A DNA stretch of 64,000 nt from Cryobacterium arcticum (GTDB taxonomy: Bacteria; Actinomycetota; Actinomycetes; Actinomycetales; Microbacteriaceae): the NCBI RefSeq assembly GCF_003185895.1, contig NZ_QHLY01000003.1, forward strand, positions 86,122 through 150,121. Reading direction: 5' to 3'. The notes under the pieces were generated by a model, which was given only the letters and a program-made list of their open reading frames with translations, was not told the origin of the DNA and did no database searches. A program made the translations under genes and the position numbers. Each line of letters begins with the position of its first letter. The stretch's first letter is position 1. Shown piece by piece: positions 35,599 through 43,170 of the stretch.

Positions 35599-36061
35599 CC
35601 CGTCGGCCCGGCTGGTCACCGTCGCTGGGGTCGGTCTTCTTCGGGTCGATACCCGTGGTGCCTGCGGTGCCCGGGCGGGGGCCAGGACCGTCACTCGGTG
35701 GCTCGGTCTTGCCGAGGTCGGTGGTGTCGAAGTCCTTGTCGAAGTCGGCCAGCTCCTGCTCCAGGTCGCGGATGCGCTGTTCCTGGTTCTTGGCGCGGTC
35801 GAGGCCGCGCAAGAAGTCGGGGTCGTCATCCGGGGCGATCTGGCGGGTCCGGCCACCACTCGGCGCCGGGCTGCTGCGCCGGCCGCGACCGATCAGCAGC
35901 CAGAGCACTGCACCGATCACCGGGATGAGGATGATGACGAAGATCCACACCCACCGGGGCACACCGCGTATGCGATTGCGGTCGAACACCGCGCAATCCA
36001 CCAGCGCGTAGATGGTGAGAATGACGACGACGACTCCGAGGCCGAACAACAGGCGGAACAT
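35591..36061 (-). CDS. PLDc N-terminal domain membrane protein
   Basis: A 156-residue protein with two N-terminal helices ([20 protein letters not shown] and [20 protein letters not shown] regions) in the pattern of the phospholipase D nuclease N-terminal domain, without any HKD catalytic motif. The rest is charged, with a heptad-like stretch ([20 protein letters not shown]) that may be a coiled coil, and a Pro/Gly-rich tail. TACAAT (36073-36068) is 6 nt before the ATG, leaderless. It overlaps the menD start, so it is co-expressed with menD. Function unknown. Confidence 0.8.
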   Translation of the reverse strand: MFRLLFGLGVVVVILTIYALVDCAVFDRNRIRGVPRWVWIFVIILIPVIGAVLWLLIGRGRRSSPAPSGGRTRQIAPDDDPDFLRGLDRAKNQEQRIRDLEQELADFDKDFDTTDLGKTEPPSDGPGPRPGTAGTTGIDPKKTDPSDGDQPGRRDA

Positions 36062-36131
36062 GCCCCAATTGTAGGCCGGTCGCCCGAGAGATCGGTGAGT
36101 ACTCCTAAGTGCCACGTTCTAAGCTGGATTC

Positions 36132-36446
36132 ATGAAAGCTGTTCCGGCCTGGCTGTTGTTCACCGTGCTCCGCGTCCTGGTGTTCGCGGTGCCGTTCGTG
36201 ATCCTGCTGGTGCTGGGATTCCCGGGCTGGTTGGCGGGTGTGATCGCGGCGATCATCGGCCTCTGCCTGTCATACATCTTCCTGCGCGCCCCGCGCGACA
36301 ACGTCGCCAAAGACCTCTACGAGGTGCGGCACCGCACCAAGGAACCCGTGCACCCCGACGCCGAGTCCGAAGACGCGGCCGTCGACCGGGCCGCGGCGGC
36401 CGACGGCAATCCGGCCGGCACCGAGCAGCGTCCCGGCACCGTCTGA
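36132..36446 (+). CDS. DUF4229 family small membrane protein
   Basis: A 104-residue protein with two membrane helices (about residues 6-28 and 30-50) and an acidic cytoplasmic tail; LRAPRDNVAKDLYEVRHRTK after the second helix is characteristic of DUF4229. TAAGCT (36120-36125) is 6 nt before the ATG, leaderless. It sits between menD and menA, as is common in actinobacteria, but its role is unknown. Confidence 0.82.
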   Translation: MKAVPAWLLFTVLRVLVFAVPFVILLVLGFPGWLAGVIAAIIGLCLSYIFLRAPRDNVAKDLYEVRHRTKEPVHPDAESEDAAVDRAAAADGNPAGTEQRPGTV

Positions 36447-36494
36447 CCCCTGCCCGCAGTATCGCGCAGAGCGACGCCGCGCGGGGAGCTCGCG

Positions 36495-37535
36495 CTAGAG
36501 CGCGAAGGCCAGGGCCAGCAGGATGCCGTAGAGCAGCGCGGCCAGGCTGGTGAGCTTGAGCGCCAGAATCAGTTCCTTGGCGGTCGTGGCGGTCGCCACG
36601 ATCAGGCAAGCCGGCAGCGCCAGCAGCAGCACGAAGAAAGTGAACCAGGCCAGCGGGTAGAACAATGCGAAGAAGCCCACGATCACGAACGGGACCAGCA
36701 GGAATACGCAGAACACCACGCGAGAGGCGCGGGCGCCGATCCAGACGGCGAGGGTGCGCTTGCCGGCCACCTTGTCCGGCTTGATGTCGCGCAGGTTGTT
36801 CACCATCAGCACGGCACAGGCCATCAGGCCGATGGCCACGGCACTGAGCCAGCTCTCCAGGTTCACGGTGCCCACCTGCACGTAGGTGGTGCCGGTGGTG
36901 GCGACCAGACCGAAGAACACGAAGACGAACAGTTCGCCCAGGCCCAGGTAGCCATAGGGCTTCTTGCCGCCGGTGTAGAACCAGGCGGCCACGATGGCGG
37001 CGGCGCCCACGATCAGCAGCCACCAGTACTGGCTCACCACCACCAGCACCAGACCCGCCACGGCGGCCAGCCCGAAGAAGACCAGGGCAACTGTGAGCAC
37101 GGTGCGGGGCTTGGCCGCTCCGCCACCGGTGAGGCGGGCCGGGCCGACGCGGTGGTTGTCGGTGCCGCGGATGCCGTCGGAGTAGTCGTTGGCGTAGTTC
37201 ACGCCGATCTGCAGGCACACCGCCACCACCAGGGCGAGCAGCGCACGCACCCAGTGGAACTCGCCGTTGCCGGCCGCGACGACGGCCGCACCGGTACCGA
37301 GGAAGACCGGGGCGATCGCCAGGGGCAGGGTGCGCAGGCGCGCGCCGGAGATCCAGTCGCCGGCCGTTGCCGCACCGGTGCGTGCTGCACCGGTCGCCGC
37401 GGCGTACTTGCGGGCCGGGTTGCCGGACTTCGCCGGGTTCGGCCGGCGTGCGGAGGCCGCCTTGGCGGCGTCGGTCGTGCCGGTCTGGGGGGAATTCTGC
37501 TTCTTCGGCCCGTTGGGCCGTGCTCCGTTTGCCAC
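36495..37535 (-). CDS. menA: 1,4-dihydroxy-2-naphthoate polyprenyltransferase MenA
   Basis: A 346-residue UbiA-family membrane prenyltransferase attaching the polyprenyl chain. The Asp-rich motif is NYANDYSDGIRGTD (about residues 113-126), the second motif region is NNLRDIKPDKVAGKRTLAVW, and about eight to nine helices are visible. An extra hydrophilic Ala/Lys-rich N-terminus of about 55 residues precedes the core. GTG 37535 follows TAGCAT (37547-37542) by 6 nt, so the long N-terminus is probably real. Confidence 0.93.
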   Translation of the reverse strand: MANGARPNGPKKQNSPQTGTTDAAKAASARRPNPAKSGNPARKYAAATGAARTGAATAGDWISGARLRTLPLAIAPVFLGTGAAVVAAGNGEFHWVRALLALVVAVCLQIGVNYANDYSDGIRGTDNHRVGPARLTGGGAAKPRTVLTVALVFFGLAAVAGLVLVVVSQYWWLLIVGAAAIVAAWFYTGGKKPYGYLGLGELFVFVFFGLVATTGTTYVQVGTVNLESWLSAVAIGLMACAVLMVNNLRDIKPDKVAGKRTLAVWIGARASRVVFCVFLLVPFVIVGFFALFYPLAWFTFFVLLLALPACLIVATATTAKELILALKLTSLAALLYGILLALAFAL

Positions 37536-37623
37536 GATCTCATGCTACTGGCCGCGGCCTCTGAGCCCGCCGTGATGCTGCCGGGGCACTCGGAGGTGGA
37601 GCCGCAAGCAGTCGGGCGGCTCC

Positions 37624-37689
37624 AACTGTTTCCGAACCGGACTTCTGCGCCCGGTACACCGGGCGCAGAAGTCCGCTCGGGCAACAGTT
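37624..37689 (-). repeat. palindromic element family B, copy 2
   Basis: A 66-bp inverted repeat with ends AACTGTT/AACAGTT. The central arms TGCGCCCGGT and ACCGGGCGCA plus GGACTTC/GAAGTCC pair perfectly, with a few mismatches further out. On the minus strand it starts 14 nt after the menE stop. It shares GGAACTGTTGCCCG with copy 1. It occupies most of the 168-bp gap between menE and menA. Confidence 0.75.
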
Positions 37690-37703
37690 CCGGCCCGCCC
37701 CGG

Positions 37704-38840
37704 TCAGTTCCCGACGACGACCTCGAGGGCCTGCCGGTCGGGCTTTCCGGAGGCGAGCAGAGGAATGGCGTCGACCCGCACGATGCGGGCCGGCCGGGCG
37801 GCGCGGCCCAGGGCCAGCGTCACCGCGGCCCGCACGACCTCGAGAGCCGGCGGATCCCCCGCGCTCACGACCACGGGCACCTGACCCCACTCCGGGTCGA
37901 CGGCGCGCACCACCACGGCGGTGCCGAGCCCGGGAAGACCGCGCACCACGGCCTCGACGGCGTCGAGCGAGACCTTCTCGCCGCCGGAGATGATCACGTT
38001 GTCGGCTCGCCCGGTCACGCTCACGGTGCCGTCGGCAGCCACGGAGCCGAGGTCGCCGGTGCGGTACCAGCGCACACCCTCGTCGTCGATGAACCGCTCC
38101 CGGGTCTGCATAGGGTTGCCCAGGTACCCCTCGGCCAGCACCGAGCCGCTGATCTCGAGCTGTCCGTTCACCGCGCGCACCCGGGTGTTGCCGATCGGCA
38201 CGCCGTTGTAGACGCATCCGCCGGCGGTCTCCGAGGAGCCATAGGTGCGCAGCAGGCGCAGGCCGCTCTGTTCGGCGCGCTCGACCAGGTCGGCCGAGAC
38301 CGCCTGGCCGCCCACGAGGATGCCGGTGAAACGCCGCAGCACCGCGAGGAGACCTGGGTCGATGGCCGCGGCATCCAGCAGCCGGGCCAACTGCACAGGC
38401 ACCAGCGAGGTGAACCGCAACGGCTCGACGAGCCGGTTGGCCTGCTCGACGAAGACAGCCGGATCGAAATGACCGGTCGGCATCAGCACCGGTTCAGTGC
38501 CGGCGGCGATCGACCGCACCAGCACCTGCACGCCGGCGATGTAATGCGCCGGCAGGGCGAGCAGCCACTGACCGTCCCCGCCCAGCGCGACGCTCGACGC
38601 GGCCGCGGAGGCCAGCAGCGCGTCGGTGCTGAGCATCACCCGTTTGGGTGCGGCCGTCGAGCCCGAGGTCTCGATCACCACCGCCACCCGCTTCGGCACC
38701 GCACCCAGGTTGCTTCGGTCGGCTCCGGCCGGCGCGACGGGAACAGGCAGCAGGGCATCGTCACCGCCGGACAGCGCCGCACGGAGCTCGTCCAGCACCA
38801 CCTGGGGGTCCAGCACCGGTACGACGCGAACTGACCTCAC
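37704..38840 (-). CDS. menE: o-succinylbenzoate--CoA ligase MenE
   Basis: A 378-residue AMP-forming acyl-CoA ligase, shorter than canonical MenE (about 450-480) as in other actinobacteria. The P-loop is VVIETSGSTAAPKRVMLS, with LRTYGSSETAGGCVYNGVPI, the WYRTGDLG motif and the C-terminal ASGKPDRQAL containing the catalytic Lys. It lies 8 nt downstream of menB, so menB-menE form an operon. Confidence 0.93.
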   Translation of the reverse strand: MRSVRVVPVLDPQVVLDELRAALSGGDDALLPVPVAPAGADRSNLGAVPKRVAVVIETSGSTAAPKRVMLSTDALLASAAASSVALGGDGQWLLALPAHYIAGVQVLVRSIAAGTEPVLMPTGHFDPAVFVEQANRLVEPLRFTSLVPVQLARLLDAAAIDPGLLAVLRRFTGILVGGQAVSADLVERAEQSGLRLLRTYGSSETAGGCVYNGVPIGNTRVRAVNGQLEISGSVLAEGYLGNPMQTRERFIDDEGVRWYRTGDLGSVAADGTVSVTGRADNVIISGGEKVSLDAVEAVVRGLPGLGTAVVVRAVDPEWGQVPVVVSAGDPPALEVVRAAVTLALGRAARPARIVRVDAIPLLASGKPDRQALEVVVGN

Positions 38841-38848
38841 CGGTCGAC

Positions 38849-39775
38849 CTAGAACTGCCAGGGGTACGGCGCCCAGTCGGGGTCGCGTTTCTCCAGGAAC
38901 GAGTCGCGGCCCTCGACGGCTTCGTCGGTGCCGTAGGCCAGGCGGGTGGCCTCCCCGGCGAAGATCTGCTGCCCGACCATGCCGTCGTCGACCGCGTTGA
39001 ACGCGAACTTGAGCATGCGGATGGCCGTGGGCGACTTGGTCAGAATCGTGCGCGCCCAGTCCAGCGCCTCGTTCTCCAGCTCGGCGTGCGGCACGACGGC
39101 GTTGATCGCGCCCATCTCCAGTGCGCGCTGCGCCGAGTATTCGCGGGCGAGGAAGAACACCTCGCGCGCGGCCTTCTGTCCCACCTGGCGGGCGAAGTAG
39201 GCGCTGCCGTAGCCGCCGTCGAAGGAGCCGACATCGGCATCCGTCTGCTTGAACTTGCCGTGCTCCGCGCTGGCGATGCTGAGGTCGCAGACCACGTGCA
39301 GCGAGTGCCCGCCGCCGGCCGCCCAGCCCGGGATCACGGCGATGACGACCTTGGGCATGAACCGGATCAGGCGCTGCACCTCGAGGATGTGCAGGCGACC
39401 GCCCCGGGCCTTGTCGATGCCGCTGGCGGTTTCGTCGGTCGAGCTTGTCGAGACGGAGTACTTGTAGCCGTCCCGGCCACGGATGCGCTGGTCCCCGCCG
39501 GAGCAGAATGCCCAGCCGCCGTCGCGCTGGCTCGGGCCGTTGCCGGTGAGCAGCACCACGCCGATCTGGGGATTGGTGCGTGCGTCTTCGAGGGTGGCGT
39601 AGAGCTCGTCCACGGTCTGCGGCCGAAAGGCGTTGCGCACCTCCGGCCGGTTGAACGCCACCCGGGCGATCCGCCCGGTGAGATCGTGGTGATAGGTGAT
39701 GTCGGTGAGCGAGGCGAATCCCTCAACCGAGCGCCATTGGGTGGGGTCGAAGATCTCTGAAACCAGTTCGGGCAT
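38849..39775 (-). CDS. menB: 1,4-dihydroxy-2-naphthoyl-CoA synthase MenB
   Basis: A 308-residue crotonase-fold enzyme that closes the naphthoate ring. SGGDQRIRGRDGYKY, PGWAAGGGHSLHVVCDLSIAS split around the oxyanion Gly pair, DVGSFDGGYGSAYFARQVGQ and the C-terminal DPDWAPYPWQF are typical. Between YKY and ARGGRLH the protein carries a longer loop (SVSTSSTDETASG) than I recall in M. tuberculosis MenB; its first codons coincide with an 18-nt REP-like repeat (39437-39454). The loop is at a surface-variable site, so activity is probably kept. TAGGCT lies 6 nt before the ATG. Confidence 0.94.
   Translation of the reverse strand: MPELVSEIFDPTQWRSVEGFASLTDITYHHDLTGRIARVAFNRPEVRNAFRPQTVDELYATLEDARTNPQIGVVLLTGNGPSQRDGGWAFCSGGDQRIRGRDGYKYSVSTSSTDETASGIDKARGGRLHILEVQRLIRFMPKVVIAVIPGWAAGGGHSLHVVCDLSIASAEHGKFKQTDADVGSFDGGYGSAYFARQVGQKAAREVFFLAREYSAQRALEMGAINAVVPHAELENEALDWARTILTKSPTAIRMLKFAFNAVDDGMVGQQIFAGEATRLAYGTDEAVEGRDSFLEKRDPDWAPYPWQF
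39437..39454 (-). repeat. REP-like 18-mer inside menB
   Basis: GGTCGAGCTTGTCGAGAC on the plus strand, matching the arms of the element at 23011-23033 at 16 of 18 positions. On the coding strand it reads in frame as Val-Ser-Thr-Ser-Ser-Thr. A short repeat inserted without breaking the frame is the likeliest explanation. Confidence 0.55.
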
Positions 39776-39968
39776 GACTTCAGCCTACGCGGCGCACGTA
39801 TCCGGCACGCGGCCGGGAGGCGGCGGTTGATAGGCCGAAGCGCGGCGGGGCGCGACACGATTTCGGCCTCTGGCGGCGGATTTTATCGAGGTCCCCTGAG
39901 TCTGTAACCGCTCTCAATACATGAGTGCTCTTCAGGTGTACCTCTTGCGGCCCCGCCCCGTCAACCCC

Positions 39969-39998
39969 TTGAACGCGCTGTTTGCCGGGCTGTGTACT
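39969..39998 (+). promoter_or_regulatory. candidate promoter of the sigma factor operon
   Basis: TTGAAC (39969-39974) and TGTACT (39993-39998) are separated by 18 bp, with TG ahead of the -10, 30 bp before the ATG at 40028 and upstream of GGAGGTGG. The region 39776-39968 shows no gene or clear structure. Confidence 0.4.
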
Positions 39999-40027
39999 TA
40001 TCTCACCCGAAAGACCCGGAGGTGGTC

Positions 40028-40375
40028 ATGTATCACTACAGCCCCTCGGCACCCGACACCGCGTTACCCGAATACGCACCCGTCAGCAACGCCGAAACCT
40101 TACACCCCCCGCTCCAGCACCCAGTATCCGTGCCTGCCCCTACGGTCCAGGCGTTTCAGCTAGCCGATGTTGAGATCACGCCGATCTCGCCCACCGAGTG
40201 GCGCGTTGCAGACCACGCCATCCAGCACGACGATCCCTCAGCCCTGCTCGGGTTCATTCAAATCGTCGGTAGCGCCTTCGAGGTGACCAATCTCGGTCGC
40301 CCGCGCGAGCGTGCCTATTTCTCGTCCTTCGACCGTGCCACAGCCAGCCTTCTTACCCGGGGAGTTCTCGCATGA
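40028..40375 (+). CDS. small protein of unknown function upstream of sigma factor
   Basis: A 115-residue protein, not recognised. The N-terminal half is Pro/Ala/Ser-rich and probably disordered. The C-terminal half (TPTEWRV-like ISPTEWRVADHAIQ to FDRATASLLTRGVLA) looks compact, with a strand-helix-strand pattern. GGAGGTGG precedes the ATG by 4 nt. Its stop overlaps the sigma factor start (ATGA), so the two are translationally coupled; a partner or regulator of the sigma factor is possible but unproven. Confidence 0.7.
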   Translation: MYHYSPSAPDTALPEYAPVSNAETLHPPLQHPVSVPAPTVQAFQLADVEITPISPTEWRVADHAIQHDDPSALLGFIQIVGSAFEVTNLGRPRERAYFSSFDRATASLLTRGVLA

Positions 40376-41430
40376 CAACAATCATCCAGCCGCCCGCCAC
40401 CCGAACGACCAACCAAACCCCCGCGGAGTCACCCACCCGCACCCGGTCGTCGGAGTCAGCGCCGTCGTCATACTCGCCCTCGGCAGCGGCCAGCGCCGCG
40501 GCCACGTCCCGCTACAGCAGGGCATCCACGGATGCCTTCGGCGACTATCTGCGCCGCATCGGCAAGGGCCCGCTGCTCTCCGCCGAGGACGAGGTCGACC
40601 TGGCCCGCAAGATCGAGGTGGGGTTGTTCGCCGAAGAGAAGATGAATCGGGCCGCCGCCGATGGCGTCACCATCGTGCCTGAGTTCAAACGGGAACTGAC
40701 CACCCTCGTGTTCGAGGGCCGGCGAGCGAAGAACCACTTCATCGAGGCCAACCTGCGCCTGGTGGTGAGCATCGCCAAGCACTACTCCGGACGCGGGGTT
40801 CCGATCATGGACCTCGTGCAGGACGGCAACATCGGTCTGGTGCGTGCGGTGGAGAAGTACGACTTCATGACCGGCTTCAAATTCTCCACCTACGCCACCT
40901 GGTGGATCCGCCAAGCCATTCACCGCGGCATGGCCGACAAGTCGCGCATGATCCGCATCCCGGTGCACACCGCCGAGAAGCTCAACAAGATCAAGCGCAT
41001 CCGTCGTGACCTCACCAGCACCCTCGACCGGGAGCCGACGCTCAAGGAGATCGCCGAGCTCTCGCAGATCGCGGTGCGCGATGTGTCCAGACTGCTGCAG
41101 TACGACAACGAACCCATTTCGTTGCACGCGCCGGTTGGTGATGGCATCGGCGACATCGCCGAGCTGATCATCGACGACGACCTGCCCCAGCCGGATGAGT
41201 GCGCCACCATCACTCTGCGGGCGGCCGACATCACCTTCTATCTCGACGCCCTGCCCGATCGGGAGCGGTCCATTCTCACGGCCAGGTTCGGCCTGACCGG
41301 CGACGAACCGCGCACCCTTGACCAGATCGCGGTCATTCAGGGGGTGACCCGGGAGCGGGTGCGTCAGATCGAGAAGCGGGCTTTGGCCCTCTTAAAGGTG
41401 CCACGACTCGAACGCTATCTGAGGGACTGA
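40372..41430 (+). CDS. group 2 RNA polymerase sigma factor (sigma-70 family)
   Basis: A 352-residue sigma factor lacking the long acidic region 1.1 of the primary factor. Region 1.2 is DAFGDYLRRIGKGPLLSAED (about residues 55-74); region 2 contains LRLVVSIAKHYSGRG and YDFMTGFKFSTYATWWIRQA (2.3-2.4), region 3 is IPVHTAEKLNKIKRIRRDL, and region 4.2 is VTRERVRQIEKRALALLKVP. A Ser/Thr/Pro-rich N-terminus of about 50 residues precedes region 1.2. Probably SigB/HrdB-like in stationary phase or stress; no anti-sigma gene is recognised, though the overlapping upstream protein is a candidate partner. Confidence 0.93.
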   Translation: MTTIIQPPATRTTNQTPAESPTRTRSSESAPSSYSPSAAASAAATSRYSRASTDAFGDYLRRIGKGPLLSAEDEVDLARKIEVGLFAEEKMNRAAADGVTIVPEFKRELTTLVFEGRRAKNHFIEANLRLVVSIAKHYSGRGVPIMDLVQDGNIGLVRAVEKYDFMTGFKFSTYATWWIRQAIHRGMADKSRMIRIPVHTAEKLNKIKRIRRDLTSTLDREPTLKEIAELSQIAVRDVSRLLQYDNEPISLHAPVGDGIGDIAELIIDDDLPQPDECATITLRAADITFYLDALPDRERSILTARFGLTGDEPRTLDQIAVIQGVTRERVRQIEKRALALLKVPRLERYLRD

Positions 41431-41480
41431 CGGAAAATTCGGCGTACCGTGTCAGCAAACCCTTATGACGGAGTGGTGGA

Positions 41481-41813
41481 ATGGGCAAGCTGACGTACGA
41501 TTCGAGCCTCACAGCTGACTTCGATGATCGGGTGCTTGCGCACATCCAGGTGGTCATCGGAGCCAAGCTGCGCCGGGGGGAATGCTTCTATTTCACGTGG
41601 CGGGACGACCCCCAGGGCGGCGATGGCCGCAGCACCATTTGGATGCATCCCAGCATTCCATTGGCCTACAAGTACTTCGGGGGTCGTTCACCCAGTCTGA
41701 ACCGGGACTGGATCGAGGCGCTGATGCTCACCGCCAATTCGTCAGGCGGCTTGCAGATCGTGCCGGAGCCGCACCGGCTGGGGTCCACCACCAGCGCGAA
41801 GGACGACTCGTGA
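41481..41813 (+). CDS. DUF7882-like conserved small protein
   Basis: A 110-residue protein. Its layout (MGKLTYDSSLTADFDDRVLA, KLRRGECFYFTWRD, GRSTIWMHPSIPL, LNRDWIEALMLTANSSGGL) matches a small family abundant in Microbacteriaceae that is sometimes mislabelled as DNA ligase; there is no ligase Lys motif. SD GGTGGA precedes the ATG. It overlaps the next gene by 4 bp. Function unknown. Confidence 0.78.
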   Translation: MGKLTYDSSLTADFDDRVLAHIQVVIGAKLRRGECFYFTWRDDPQGGDGRSTIWMHPSIPLAYKYFGGRSPSLNRDWIEALMLTANSSGGLQIVPEPHRLGSTTSAKDDS

Positions 41814-42073
41814 GTCGCATCGACATCGTCTACGGCGGCAAGCCATACACCCTCGGCGATCGAACCGTGGAGTCGCTGCGCACGGAGATCACCGCCGCAG
41901 TGACCTCCGGTGTGCCCAGCTGGCTGCGGGTGAACAGCGGTGCGGGGCGGTACCAGGATGCCTACCTGCTGATTTCGCCCGGCACCGCGATCGCCATCGT
42001 CGATGTGCAACCCAACGGCCCGGACGTGACCCTCACCGCCGAGGAAACGTTCATCGCGGACTCGACCGAATGA
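41810..42073 (+). CDS. small conserved protein of unknown function
   Basis: An 87-residue protein starting at GTG 41810 in a GTGA overlap with the preceding gene. It is mostly beta-strand in character (SRIDIVYGGKPYTLGDRTVE, AYLLISPGTAIAIVDVQ) with no membrane segment or catalytic motif. The coupling suggests a functional pair with the upstream DUF7882-like protein. Not recognised further. Confidence 0.72.
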   Translation: MSRIDIVYGGKPYTLGDRTVESLRTEITAAVTSGVPSWLRVNSGAGRYQDAYLLISPGTAIAIVDVQPNGPDVTLTAEETFIADSTE

Positions 42074-42115
42074 CCGGGTCGGAGCGCGCCCGGCGGATGC
42101 TGGCACACTAGAGCC

Positions 42116-43096
42116 ATGCTCCCTCCCCTGCACGACGTGCTCGCCACCGCCCGCGTGGTTGACCTTCCCCTTGTCACCCGCTTTCGCGGTCTCACCAGCC
42201 GCGAAGCCGTTCTGATCGAGGGCCCGGCCGGCTGGACCGAGTTCTCTCCGTTCGTGGAGTACGGCGACGAGGAGGCTTCAGCTTGGTTGCGCGCCGCTCT
42301 CGAGTTCGGCTGGGAGGAGACCCCCGCCCTGCTGCGCGACCGGGTTCCGGTGAACGCCACGGTTCCGGCCATCGACGCCGCGGACGTTCCCGCCTTGTTG
42401 GCCAGGTTCCCCGGCTGCCGCACCGCCAAGGTCAAGGTCGCCGACCCCGGCAACACCCTCGCCGAGGACGTCGCCAGGGTGCGCGCCGTACGGGCCGCCC
42501 TCGGACCGGAGGGACGCATCCGGGTGGACGCGAACGGACTGTGGAACCTGGACGAAGCCGAGCACGCCATCCATGCCCTCGCCGAATTCGACCTCGAATA
42601 CGTGGAGCAGCCGTGCGAGAGCATCGACGAGCTCGCTGAGATCCGCCGCCGCACGGACTACCTCGACCTGCCGATCGCCGCCGACGAGAGCGTGCGCAAG
42701 CAGGCCGACCCGTTGCTGGTGTCCAAGTCCGGCGCGGCGGACCTGCTGGTGGTGAAGGTGCAGCCGCTCGGCGGCATCCGTGCGGTGCTCGCGATCCAGG
42801 CCGAGACCGGCCTGCCGCTGATCGTGTCGAGTGCGCTGGATACCTCTGTGGGCATCTCGATGGGCGCGTTCCTGGCCGCGGCACTGCCGGAGTTGGACTA
42901 CGACTGCGGTCTGGCCACGGCATCGCTGCTGGCTGCCGATGTGACCCACGAACCGCTGTTACCGGTCGACGGCAGCATTCCTGTTCGCCGGGTGGTTCCG
43001 GATGCCGACCTGCTCGATGCCTACGCGGCCTCGGCCGAGCGACGCGACTGGTGGCTCGCCCGCATCACCCGCACGTACGCCCTGCTCGCCGACTGA
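42116..43096 (+). CDS. menC: o-succinylbenzoate synthase MenC
   Basis: A 326-residue enolase-superfamily enzyme dehydrating SHCHC. The catalytic Lys pair is in CRTAKVKVAD (about residue 104), metal ligands are in IRVDANGLWN, EYVEQPCE and IAADESVRK, and the second catalytic Lys is in LLVVKVQPLGG. The start MLPPLHDVLATARVVDLPLV is typical of actinobacterial MenC. It is separated from menB by the sigma factor genes and ends 8 nt before a family A palindrome. Confidence 0.93.
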   Translation: MLPPLHDVLATARVVDLPLVTRFRGLTSREAVLIEGPAGWTEFSPFVEYGDEEASAWLRAALEFGWEETPALLRDRVPVNATVPAIDAADVPALLARFPGCRTAKVKVADPGNTLAEDVARVRAVRAALGPEGRIRVDANGLWNLDEAEHAIHALAEFDLEYVEQPCESIDELAEIRRRTDYLDLPIAADESVRKQADPLLVSKSGAADLLVVKVQPLGGIRAVLAIQAETGLPLIVSSALDTSVGISMGAFLAAALPELDYDCGLATASLLAADVTHEPLLPVDGSIPVRRVVPDADLLDAYAASAERRDWWLARITRTYALLAD

Positions 43097-43104
43097 GCCC
43101 CCTC

Positions 43105-43163
43105 CGCGAACTGTGATAAGCCCCGAAATCGGCGCATTTTTGGGGCTTTTCTCACGGCTCGCG
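43105..43163 (-). repeat. palindromic element family A, copy 3
   Basis: A 59-bp inverted repeat. Minus-strand 5' arm TCCGCGAGCCGTGAG and the following AAGCCCC are identical to copies at 27655 and 28748; the other arm has decayed slightly (GTTCGCG). It begins 7 nt after the ccsB stop codon and 8 nt after the menC stop, between convergent genes. Confidence 0.75.
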
Positions 43164-43170
43164 GAAACGG

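Noticed and set aside
33733..35928. A 731-codon plus-strand frame opposite menD
   Set aside because: Despite its length, it is the third-position GC shadow of menD and lacks any family feature.
41481..41813. ATP-dependent DNA ligase
   Set aside because: Such small proteins are sometimes labelled so, but it has no nucleotidyltransferase Lys motif and is too short.
28748..43163. CRISPR array or tandem repeats made from the CGCGAGC elements
   Set aside because: The copies are far apart, each is a self-complementary palindrome, and there are no regularly spaced unique spacers.
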